Assembly: GCA_016721865.1 (NCBI GenBank)
Contig: JADKHF010000042.1
Location: forward strand, 1 to 64,000
From: Nitrosomonas sp.
GTDB taxonomy: Bacteria > Pseudomonadota > Gammaproteobacteria > Burkholderiales > Nitrosomonadaceae
Length of the DNA: 64,000 bases
Direction of reading: 5' to 3'
Of this stretch, positions 9,614 through 17,896 are shown piece after piece (the stretch's first letter is position 1; every line of letters starts with the position of its first letter). Both the position numbers and the translations under genes were made by a program. A model generated the notes under the pieces. The model was given only the letters and a program-made list of their open reading frames with translations. It had not been told where the DNA came from and ran no database searches.

Positions 9614-10508
9614 GATATTTACCCACTTCGACACTTTCAGTACACCGGAGTGCGTCTTCGGTCAGTACTGCCAGCGAACAGTAGAGGAAATCAGATAGGA
9701 AGCGTTGCCTTGTGATTGATGCCCATGAAGCGCACTGACAATCCCATGCCCTGCTCACCTGGCAGTCAGGTTGATATAATCCGACTACGCCTTGGCGGCT
9801 TTCACCCGTACGTAACAAAAGAATATTGGTCTTGCCGGCCGTGACGCGGAGCTTGTCACACTAGGAATCAATGGAATTCCGCGCCCCGGGTCGAAATTGC
9901 CGAACCAAACAGCGTTACGGTCGGAGGAGGCACACCACGACGCGTACATTCGCGGCCAAATTGAGGCGATCGCCAGCGGATACGCCAGAAAGAATGCGGT
10001 TCTTTCCAGACACGCGCAATTAATTCATCAGATCATCAGTTGTCGGTGCACCTGTACGCGTTTTTACTTTCATGGATTTGGCGATATTGTTAAGCCAAGC
10101 CGTATTCCTTGTTGTTTATAAGCTCCTTTCCTGGCGCTCTTTGATAGTCTCGATGGTCAGGCGTTGCTCACGAATCTGATTGTGCGGACTGCTGTAAAGA
10201 TCGGAAACGCGCGTATGCATCGAGTACCGTTTACCGCACTCAGCACATATTCCGTCCCCATTCCTCGTAATCCACTAAAGGTAGCAGGTAAATCACGCTC
10301 GTCCTTGGCGGGCAATCGACTTCAACCTGCTCGGGATCTTTTACCTTGTTGACACGATAAATACCCGCCTCAACCGGTACCCATTGCACACATGAGTCAA
10401 CCAGCGCGGCGTGATGGTTCCCATCATGGGAACAGTTTTTGTGGCATTGGCAAGCGTACGGGCTGCTACATCGCTTAAAGCGGTATGTCCTTGATGAATA
10501 TCAGTCAT
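9600..10508 (-). pseudogene. Family 2A encapsulin shell protein (SrpI-like), frameshifted
   Basis: HK97-fold protein that forms a nanocompartment around cysteine desulfurase. The N-terminus reads TALSDVAARTLANATKTVPM and then GTITPRWL, typical of SrpI-like shells. After frame correction the body continues with EAGIYRVNKVKDPEQVEV, YSSPHNQIREQ, TIETIKERQE, NNIAKSMKVKTRTGAP, NILLLRTGESRQGVVGLYQP and ends VGKYHEYK. The 909-bp span fits the usual length of about 300 residues. About eight one-base shifts occur. The start at 10508 is preceded by AAGGAGAAC, a strong ribosome site, which argues for a recently functional gene. The last codons overlap the desulfurase start. Confidence 0.8.
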
Positions 10509-11111
10509 TTTGTTCTCCTTAACTTAATTTATATGAGGGTGTTGCAGAATCAGAAGTTATTCTATATAAGAAAAACTTATTTGTATATAATTATTTCGCA
10601 TATATAATTTCTACACCTCCCTCAGCTAGGTCATAGCAAGTTTTCTCTTCATAATAGGATTAATCCTATGTTTATAAATTGGTTTTGTGCCATTGCCAAA
10701 AACGTATTTCATAGTGGCTGGCGACAAAAAGGGGACTCACCCAAAGGGGTGAAATTAAAATTTCAGAAAAAGACTTGGCCAAAGGCGTCAAATTACTTTG
10801 CAGAAGACTGAAAAAGACTTGACTGAACAAAAGCATAGCCATCCTTGGTAGTTGGTTTCAAGTTTGCGGAACCTGTGCGCTGCGCCCGAATGAAATCCAG
10901 GACGAAAATCTCAAAATGTTTTACCATTCCCTTCATCAAGCTCTCCAGAGCAAGATGTCGGGGACGGGGAGTGGAATCTCTGCGAGCGGGCGACGAGCTT
11001 CAAACTTCTAGCTTGTACGTGGATTTGGGGCCGTGGGTTATCACGTTTTCCACTGCGAACGCAGTTGATCGAGCTGGATTTTGGTGAAAGATATAACGAC
11101 AGGAGGTGTGA
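10509..11111. promoter_or_regulatory. Upstream region of the encapsulin operon, with a 16-bp palindrome
   Basis: A 600-bp stretch without a convincing gene. The part next to the encapsulin start is very AT-rich and includes ATAGGATTAATCCTAT (10654-10669), a perfect palindrome that could be a dimeric regulator site about 150 bp upstream of the shell gene. A possible 47-codon frame starts at 10669 but matches nothing I know. The right part (10840-11100) is GC-richer and contains no recognisable family. Confidence 0.4.
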
Positions 11112-11525
11112 ATGGAATGGCATGAGATGATCGGTTTTGTGGCGGGCTTCGGCACCACCTTTGCCGCCCTTCCGGATTTGCTCAGGATGCTCAAGCAATG
11201 GCACGCTCGGGGCATGAACCCAACGATGGCGGCTATCATGGGAACGTTTCAAGTCGTGTGGGTGTATTACGGCGTCTTGATCGCCTCAAACCCGGTGATT
11301 GTCTGGAACATCATCGCTGTGATGATCAATTGTTTTATGGTGGGTACATATTTTTGCTTTACCCGCAAAGAAAAAAATGGCCCAAGTGAATCCAACCTAA
11401 CGAATAAGGTTAGATTGTACGAGCGAAGCGATGCCATAATCTGTATGGTTCTCGGGCAAGGCCGGTTCCGAAGTGCGTTATTTGCATCTTCCACTGAAAG
11501 CTGCCACCCTATCGAAACGAAGTGA
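11112..11525 (+). CDS. SemiSWEET-family (PQ-loop/MtN3) transporter
   Basis: Small membrane protein of three helices that dimerises to move sugars across the inner membrane. Helix 1 spans about residues 5-23 (MIGFVAGFGTTFAALPDLLR, with the conserved P after TxxAxx). Helix 2 covers MAAIMGTFQVVWVYYGVLIA and helix 3 VIVWNIIAVMINCFMVGTYF. The ribosome site AGGAGGTG lies 7 bp before ATG. The family ends near residue 90; the further 45 residues here (after RKEKNGPSESN) look like read-through into non-coding DNA, perhaps after a lost stop or a shift. The substrate cannot be told. Confidence 0.8.
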   Translation: MEWHEMIGFVAGFGTTFAALPDLLRMLKQWHARGMNPTMAAIMGTFQVVWVYYGVLIASNPVIVWNIIAVMINCFMVGTYFCFTRKEKNGPSESNLTNKVRLYERSDAIICMVLGQGRFRSALFASSTESCHPIETK

Positions 11526-11591
11526 CGCAGGTTTTTTGTTTTCCTCAGCTTTTTATAAATATTCCGACAGTTCCTTAATTATTAAGACCTT

Positions 11592-13445
11592 ATGTTAAAT
11601 ATTCGGCATTTAACCTATCTGCAAGGCGGGATCCCGCTACTCGAAAACTGTGATCTGCAGATTTTTGCCAATCAACGTGTCGGTTTAGTGGGTAAAAACG
11701 GTTGTGGTAAATCCACTTTGTTTCGGCTGGTTCGCGGAGTGATCAAACCGGATAGCGGAGAGGTCAGTTTGCAGTCCGGTAAAACGGTTGCTTTTGTTGA
11801 ACAGGAAATCATCAATTCAAACCAATCTGCTATTGAGTTTGTGCTTGATGGCGATGTTGAGTTGCGTCGACTGGAGAAGATTCTGGCGCAAGCCGAACAT
11901 GATGCAGCCTGGTTTGATGCGCAGCATCATTATGAAGCGATTAGCGGTTATACGGCAAAGGCACGGGCAGCGCAGTTACTGAATGGATTGGGTTTTGCCA
12001 ATCATGCACTGGAGCAACCAGTCAGCCGTTTCTCCGGTGGTTGGCGTATGCGCCTGAATCTGGCTCGCGCCTTGATGCATCGTGCTGATTTATTATTGCT
12101 GGATGAACCAACTAATCACTTGGATCTGGAAGCTATTCTTTGGTTGGAACAGTATCTGTCGCGTTATCCAGGCAGTCTGCTAGTGGTGTCACACGACCGT
12201 GAGTTTCTCAATGCTTGTGTTAATCGCATCGCTCATGTCAATAACCGGAAAATTGATGGATACAGCGGTGATTATGATGATTTCGAGCGTGCGCGCGCCG
12301 AAAGCCTGATGCAACACGCTCAGGCTTTTCAGCAACAACAGAGAAAGATCGCGCACATGGAAGATTTTGTGCGGCGTTTTCGTGCCAAAGCTACCAAAGC
12401 CAAGCAAGCGCAAAGCCGTATCAAAGCGCTGGAGCGCTTGACGCGTATTGCACCGGCGCATGTTGAAGATGGCTATTTTGAATTGCAGATTGAAGCACCT
12501 GAGCGTAGCCCTGATGTTTTGTTGCGCGTAAAAGACATGAGCTTTGGTTATGATGATCACTTGCTGTTTCAACATGTCCATCTCATTTTGCAGGCGGGCG
12601 CTCGAATTGCCTTGCTGGGTCCGAATGGAGCGGGGAAATCCACATTAATAAAGCTTTTGATCGGGGAAATTAATCCCACCTCAGGTACATTGGAATGGGC
12701 GCCCAATATCCGCATGGGATACTTTGCACAACATCAGCTGGAAAATCTGAATGGTGATGCGACGCCTTTGCAGCATATGCGGCAATTGGCACCTAAACAG
12801 ACTGAGCTGGATTTGCGAAAATTCCTGGGGCGATTTGGTTTGGGAGGTGATAGTGAAGATCGTCCGGTAGCCAGTTTTTCCGGAGGAGAAAAAAGTCGTC
12901 TGGCGCTCGCATTACTGGCATGGCAGAAGCCACCTTTGCTCCTGCTCGATGAACCAACCAATCATTTGGATTTGGAAATGCTCGATTCGTTGCCTTTGGC
13001 GTTGGAGGCCTATACCGGTGCGGTGATTCTGGTGTCGCATGATCGTAGCCTGGTACGTGCTGTGGCTGATGAATTGTGGTTAGTGGCTGACGGTAAAGCA
13101 CAATTGCTAGATGGTGATCTGGAAGATTATAAAAACTGGATAGAGGCGCGCCGCTCTAGTGAGGTTGTGGAACCACGATCACCTTCACAAAAAGCGCAAC
13201 CCAAAACATCTGCAAAACCAAACAAAAAAGTACTGCTTTCCAAGCAATCAAAACTTGAAGCTGCCTTAACGGTTGCACAGAAGGAATTGGATGAAGCAAG
13301 ACGCCAGCTGGCTGACCCGGCTATTTATACGAACCGTTCTCGGAATGAAGTTGATCAACTCAGTGCAGTTCACGCGGCACTTGAAAATAAAGTGACCGAA
13401 TTGGAAGAAAGCTGGCTGGAACTGGAAATGGCGCTGGAAGAGTAG
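11592..13445 (+). CDS. yheS: ABC-F family ATPase (YheS-like)
   Basis: Soluble protein with two ABC ATPase domains and no membrane part, of the translation-associated ABC-F group. Domain 1 has Walker A GKNGCGKST (about residue 35), signature FSGGWRMRLNLARAL and Walker B LLLLDEPTNHLD. A linker of charged helices follows (QQQQRKIAHMEDFVRRFRAK). Domain 2 has GPNGAGKST, FSGGEKSRLALALL and a second LLLLDEPTNHLD. The C-terminal 80 residues form a basic, coiled-coil tail. 617 residues is the usual length for YheS. The frame is intact, in contrast to the region to its left. Confidence 0.9.
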   Translation: MLNIRHLTYLQGGIPLLENCDLQIFANQRVGLVGKNGCGKSTLFRLVRGVIKPDSGEVSLQSGKTVAFVEQEIINSNQSAIEFVLDGDVELRRLEKILAQAEHDAAWFDAQHHYEAISGYTAKARAAQLLNGLGFANHALEQPVSRFSGGWRMRLNLARALMHRADLLLLDEPTNHLDLEAILWLEQYLSRYPGSLLVVSHDREFLNACVNRIAHVNNRKIDGYSGDYDDFERARAESLMQHAQAFQQQQRKIAHMEDFVRRFRAKATKAKQAQSRIKALERLTRIAPAHVEDGYFELQIEAPERSPDVLLRVKDMSFGYDDHLLFQHVHLILQAGARIALLGPNGAGKSTLIKLLIGEINPTSGTLEWAPNIRMGYFAQHQLENLNGDATPLQHMRQLAPKQTELDLRKFLGRFGLGGDSEDRPVASFSGGEKSRLALALLAWQKPPLLLLDEPTNHLDLEMLDSLPLALEAYTGAVILVSHDRSLVRAVADELWLVADGKAQLLDGDLEDYKNWIEARRSSEVVEPRSPSQKAQPKTSAKPNKKVLLSKQSKLEAALTVAQKELDEARRQLADPAIYTNRSRNEVDQLSAVHAALENKVTELEESWLELEMALEE

Positions 13446-13454
13446 AATATACGT

Positions 13455-13475
13455 TCTGATCACTGTTTGATCAGA
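13455..13475. terminator. Hairpin between convergent yheS and fliE
   Basis: TCTGATCA (13455-13462) pairs perfectly with TGATCAGA (13468-13475) around a 5-nt loop. It lies between two converging stop codons and is followed only by short T or A tracts, so it may serve both strands weakly. Confidence 0.5.
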
Positions 13476-13490
13476 TTAAAACTAGTGTTC

Positions 13491-13813
13491 TTAAACCTGC
13501 ATGTTCATAATTTCTTGATAGGCTGTCACCAGCTTGTTGCGTACCTGTATCATCGATTGAAAAGATACATTGGCTTTCTGCAGTGAAATCATCACTTCAT
13601 GCAAATCAACGTTGGATTGGCCACTGACGAATTGTTCACTCAGTTTATCAGCACTCATTTGGGCATTATTTACCTGGTCTACAGCTGATTTAAGTTTTTC
13701 GCTAAAATCAATACTCGCTATCTCTTCCGTCCCGGTTTGTTTTTTTGTACCGGAGGAAAATGCCGAAGCTGCTTGCAGTTGCTGCAGAATACTATCAATT
13801 CGGGTTTATCCAT
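13491..13813 (-). CDS. fliE: Flagellar hook-basal body protein FliE
   Basis: Small adaptor between the MS ring and the proximal rod. After an early one-base shift the frame reads RIDSILQQLQAASAFSSGT, then FSEKLKSAVDQVNNAQMSAD, FVSGQSNVDLHEVMISLQKA and ends MIQVRNKLVTAYQEIMNMQV, which is the typical FliE C-terminus. The ATG at 13813 (MDK) is out of frame by one; an extra A in the AAA following it would restore the gene. About 107 residues after repair, the normal size. It is followed upstream by flrC on the same strand. Confidence 0.85.
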
Positions 13814-13888
13814 GACTACTCCAATCACAATTGGTTACGAGTATCTCGAAAAACTTCAAAAATTTCAATTAATTTGATTAAATCAGAT

Positions 13889-15214
13889 TCATATGGGGAT
13901 ATTGTTATTCATCAGTCGATATTGCTGTAACTTATAGCGTAGCGTCCGTTCAGAGATTCCTAGCTTTTTAACGGCCAGTTTCCGGGAACCATTAACTGCT
14001 GCCAGAGTTTCCAAAATATGGTTACGTTCGAGTGTCTTGATATCTTGTGAAGACGAATCCGAGTTTTCTGTATCAGGTTCATGATCGGAATCAGCTTCTG
14101 GCAAACTGATATGCTCAGCTCCAATAGTATCTGTTGCCAGAATTACGGCGCGCTACATAACATTTTCCAGTTCTCTGATATTGCCCGGCCAGGAGTGCTG
14201 GGTCAATTTTTCTATTGCAGCCTTGGTCATTCTGAAGGGGGACTGTCCTGTCCCGGCTAATGCTGTTTCCAAGACTCTCTGTGACAGAGGCTCAATATCC
14301 AATGGCCGTTCACGAAGTGAAGGAATTTCTATTGGGAACACATTGAGCCGGTAGTACAGATCTTCTCGGAATTGACCACTTTTAACCATTGCCATCATGT
14401 CACGGTTAGAAGTCGCCAGAATTCGGATGTCTAGTTTGATCATCTTATGACCACCTACTCTTTCAACTTCTCTTTCTTGCAATACACGTAACAATTTTGC
14501 TTGTAGCTCCAGAGGCATTTCTGAAATTTCATCGAGCAGTAATGTACCGCCTTCAGCTTGTTCAAATTTTCCAGGCTGAGATTGGGTTGCACCGGTAAAA
14601 GCGCCTTTCTCGTAACCAAATAAGGTTGCTTCCAATAAATTTTCTGGAATAGCTGCACAATTGATGGCTACGAATGGTTTGGAAGAGCGCAATGAGTGCT
14701 GATGAATAAAACGTGCGATTACTTCTTTACCGCAGCCGCTTTCACCAGTCAGCATGACAGTTGCCTGTGATTGCGCAACCCGTATGGCAAGGGAAAGTAA
14801 TGCTCGTGTACGAGGGTCTTTAGCGACAATTTTGTCATCCTGTTCAGGTTCGGACAGTGCGTGGCGTTTGATGTGTGCCAGCAGGCTGTCTGGATCAAAT
14901 GGTTTCAACAGATAATCGCAGGCACCTGTCTGCATTGCGGCAACTGCTTTTCCGACATCTCCGTAAGCTGTCATCAATAGCACCGGCAATTCTGGATTGA
15001 AAACCTTAATTTTTTTTAACAAAGAGAATCCATCAATGGGTTTCATCTGTACGTCACTTACAACCATACCTACCTGAGATACCTGTAGTGCAGCCATTGC
15101 ATCATTGCCATTTGAAGCTGCCAGTGTTTGATAACCCGCTAGTTTCATGGTGGCGCAAATTGCCTCTCGTAAGTCCTGGTCATCTTCTACCACCAGGATG
15201 GGCAGAATATTCAT
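13889..15214 (-). CDS. flrC: Sigma-54 dependent flagellar response regulator FlrC/FleR, with in-frame amber codon
   Basis: Transcription activator of class III flagellar genes. The receiver domain covers residues 1-120 with phospho-acceptor Asp54 (VVSDVQM). The AAA+ domain has Walker A GESGCGKE, the sigma-54 contact loop GAFTGA, and ends with HSWPGNIRELENVM. There the frame meets TAG at 14153-14155, where a CAG (Gln) is expected in ENVxQRAVIL. The same frame then continues without shift to the Fis-type helix-turn-helix (LKIDxLERNHILETLAAVNGSRKLAVKKL-type region, ending near 13889). Read-through would give 441 residues; termination leaves 353 residues without a DNA-binding domain. Because the change is a C-to-T type substitution and not a homopolymer shift, it looks real. 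Confidence 0.85.
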
Positions 15215-15218
15215 TGCA

Positions 15219-16409
15219 TCAATCTCCTTTGCTTCTTGGTAGCCGTATCACAAATTCAGTTCCTGCATCAGGCGATGAATTGATCTGCACACTACCTCCC
15301 ATTGATTGTATAACACCTCTAACAATGGCCAAACCTAAGCCAGTACCTTCTGAACGTGTTGTAAAAAAGGGTTCGAATAATCTTTCTTGCAGCGCTGTAT
15401 CAATGCCTGGTCCATCATCATGGACACTCAGAACAATATTTTCTTCCTCCACGCCGCTTTTCAGAATGATTTGATCCCCCGGGAATGATGCCTGCATGGC
15501 ATTCTCAAGAAGATTTATCATTGCTCCGCATAATGCTTGGCGGTCAGTCATTAGACTTTCAGTTTCACTAAGATCATGCACAATTAATTGCAAACCATGT
15601 TGGATCATCTGAGGCTCTATGACTTGTTGTAATTCTGCTAACAAATGACTGATTCTGACATCTTCGAGTTGCGTTATTTCACCTTTAACAAAGCGTAGCA
15701 TATCGTTAATTAGGTGCTCCAGGTAATGCATGCGTTCAATGGCCTTGGTTGCAAACTTCTGTCTTTCAACGGGAGTCAATGCATCACTTCCCAGGTGATT
15801 GGCATAGAGTAATGCTGTTGAAAGCGGGGTGCGAAGCTGGTGGGCAAGATTCGCTGCCATTTCACCCATTGAAGTCAGACGCTGATTACGCCTTATCTTA
15901 TCCTGCAGGGCATAGGCTTCAGTAATATCGTTTATCAGCAGGATTCTTCTGCCGTTTGAATCAGTTGCGTTGCTTTCAATACGAATGCGACGTTGTTCTG
16001 CCGTTTCGTGTGGTTTTGTATGCCACTCATTAATGATTGCAGTCGGTAATAAACGTTCTTGAATAACCTGGTGCCATGTCAGCCCAAGCAATGGCCCACC
16101 AAGAATTGCGATTGCAGCTGGATTCACTTGTTCGATACATTCATGCCCATTCAGCGCTATCACCCCGCCAGGTAATGCATTCAGCAAGAGACTCAATTGT
16201 TGCGATAAATTTTCCTTCGCAATTAATTGCCTGTGCAATTCACCATTTGCAATTGCCAGTTCTCCGGTTAATTGCGTTACCTTGTGCTGTAATTCCTGGT
16301 ACACACCAGATAGCTGTTCAGAAGCTTCATTAAAAGCTGCGAAAGCAAGTTGCAACTGTACCTGATCTATCGGTACTGATTTGATTTCAAGATCTTTGTT
16401 TGATTGCAC
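15219..16409 (-). CDS. flrB: Flagellar sensor histidine kinase FlrB/FleS
   Basis: Cytoplasmic kinase that phosphorylates FlrC. An N-terminal coiled-coil (residues 20-75) leads to a PAS-like domain (80-165). The HisKA motif MAANLAHQLRTPLSTA carries His190. The ATPase part shows the N box LLENAMQASF, the G1 box VHDDGPGI and the G2 box GTGLGLAIVRGV. There is no transmembrane segment. 396 residues, intact. It ends 4 bp before the flrC start, so the two form one minus-strand operon running on towards fliE. Confidence 0.9.
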   Translation of the reverse strand: MQSNKDLEIKSVPIDQVQLQLAFAAFNEASEQLSGVYQELQHKVTQLTGELAIANGELHRQLIAKENLSQQLSLLLNALPGGVIALNGHECIEQVNPAAIAILGGPLLGLTWHQVIQERLLPTAIINEWHTKPHETAEQRRIRIESNATDSNGRRILLINDITEAYALQDKIRRNQRLTSMGEMAANLAHQLRTPLSTALLYANHLGSDALTPVERQKFATKAIERMHYLEHLINDMLRFVKGEITQLEDVRISHLLAELQQVIEPQMIQHGLQLIVHDLSETESLMTDRQALCGAMINLLENAMQASFPGDQIILKSGVEEENIVLSVHDDGPGIDTALQERLFEPFFTTRSEGTGLGLAIVRGVIQSMGGSVQINSSPDAGTEFVIRLPRSKGD

Positions 16410-16758
16410 AGGTTCAGATGACAGTTATTAGGAATTGCCAGTAGATTAACATTTATGCCTGCTCCAACAATGATGCGAATAAGGAGGGCAAACCTATTCT
16501 ATTTGAGCATTCAGAATCGATAAATCTATCGATAATCATCACTTCTAAAAAACGCTATTCGTGAATTAAGTAAGCATGAATTCGCGTGATGTTTTTTCTT
16601 CGGCATGTGTATTTATAAATTGAGCGATGGCTTGGTCCAACTGTTGCAGGATACGTATCTTGTAATATTTACTAACAAGTAATTAGTTAATCTGAATGAT
16701 GGGAATTAATTTTAATTTGCTTAATGAGCGGTCCAGAATTTAGGCAGGAGAATAGCGC
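16410..16758 (+). promoter_or_regulatory. Divergent intergenic region upstream of flrB and the native fliF start
   Basis: A 349-bp gap between the diverging flrB and fliF. It contains an inverted repeat ATCGATA (16516-16522) / TATCGAT (16527-16533) with a 4-bp spacer. The AGGAG at 16746-16750 sits 8 bp before the native GTG of fliF. I could not identify a convincing sigma-54 or sigma-28 promoter by eye. The promoter of the fliF operon presumably lies here, now separated from most of fliF by an insertion sequence. Confidence 0.5.
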
Positions 16759-16774
16759 GTGGCAACAGTACCTA

Positions 16775-17896
16775 GGTCTAATTGTATAAGTTAACGATTG
16801 TATTTCTGAGTTGAGCACCTCTTACCTCGCGCTTCCTCCAAACAAACGGCGCAGCAGTTTTATTGTAGTGTTTCACGAACGCTTTGATGGCTTGCGTTAG
16901 TTGCTCCGTACTTTGGAAGCTTGCCCCATTCAGTGTTTTGCGTGTAAAGATGCCAAACCAAATTTCTACTTGGTTAAGCCAGCTTGCTGAAGTAGGTGTG
17001 AAGTGGAATGGACGTTAGGATGACGGGCTAGCCAGTCATCATTTCTCTTGTGGGTTGCGTAGTTGTCCAAGATCACGTGAATTTCTTGGTTGACAGGCAC
17101 CTCAGCCACTACGTCATCAAGAAAGGCCTGGAAGTCTGGACGTTTCTTGACTGCCGTGACCTGGATTGGATTACGCCAGTGGCCACGTTCAGCGCGGCAA
17201 ATAAGTTGACGGTACGTGACGTCTGTACGTGCTTTTGATTCCGCGCACGATTTTTCCGCTGCTGGTATGAACGTAGCCAATTTTTCTCTCTAAGGCTTGA
17301 ATCGATGGCTTTTCATCAATACTCAGAACCAGTGCGTTGGTGGGTGGCCCCAGGTACAAGCCTATCACATCTGCTGCTTTGGCCGCGAATTCCGGATCAG
17401 TACTCACGCACCAAGAACGCATGCGCCGTAGTTGAATGCCCTCCTTGCGAAGAATGCGCCAGATAGCGTCATCTGACACGCCCAGTGCCTGAGCTAGCGT
17501 TCTTCCGTCCCAACTGGAAGCCCTTCGGGTGGAGTAAGTTCAAGCTGTTTGCGTATTCTATCGCGCAAGTCGCTGGCATCGTAGATGGTGGCTTGCCACG
17601 CGGCGGTCATGTAGCGATGCGCCCTCCATAAATCTCTTGCGCCACATCGCTACCGTATTCGCCTGCAACTTCATGCGTGCCGCAATCTGGTCACGTTCGC
17701 CCGCCAGACAGCCCAACACAATCTTTGCACGCTCAACCAAACGAGCTTGCTCAGGCGACTAGATCCCAGTCGCTCCAATTCTTTCGATCCTGATCGCTGC
17801 ATGTTACCTTTGCTGCTACCCGTGTCATGAGAGCCTCCTGCTTACGTTAAACAAACAGGAGATTACTTAAATATTACTATTTATGCAATTAAACAC
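16775..17896. mobile_element. IS630-family insertion sequence inside fliF
   Basis: A 1122-bp element flanked by TA at 16773-16774 and 17897-17898, the 2-bp target duplication of this family, within a CTAG target. Its ends are related inverted repeats: GGTCTAATTGTATAA on the left, and GTGTTTAATTGCATAA on the right when read inward. Joining the flanks at one TA gives GTG GCA ACA GTA CCT AGC GAA TCC, a continuous fliF frame. The right end carries the ATG from which the remaining fliF frame now begins. Confidence 0.85.
16778..17828 (-). pseudogene. IS630-family transposase (in the fliF insertion), frameshifted
   Basis: DDE transposase. The N-terminal part has an HTH region (AGERDQIAARMKLQANTVAM, then WRKRFMEGASLHD). 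The middle reads SDDAIWRILRKEGIQLRR and ALVLSIDEKPSIQALER with the first Asp. It continues as IHVILDNYATHKRN with the second Asp and a short piece HPNVHSTS. The end reads FVKHYNKTAAPFVWRKREVR and stops 4 bp inside the left terminal repeat. About four shifts break it. The flrB-facing end of the element and the transposase stop nearly coincide, as is usual for compact IS630 elements. Confidence 0.8.

Noticed and set aside
10669..10812. A 47-codon open frame after the 16-bp palindrome
   Set aside because: No ribosome site, no family resemblance and ordinary composition; likely chance.
10845..11087. An 80-codon frame upstream of the SemiSWEET gene
   Set aside because: No recognisable motif on either strand and no start signal; it may be relic DNA but cannot be assigned.
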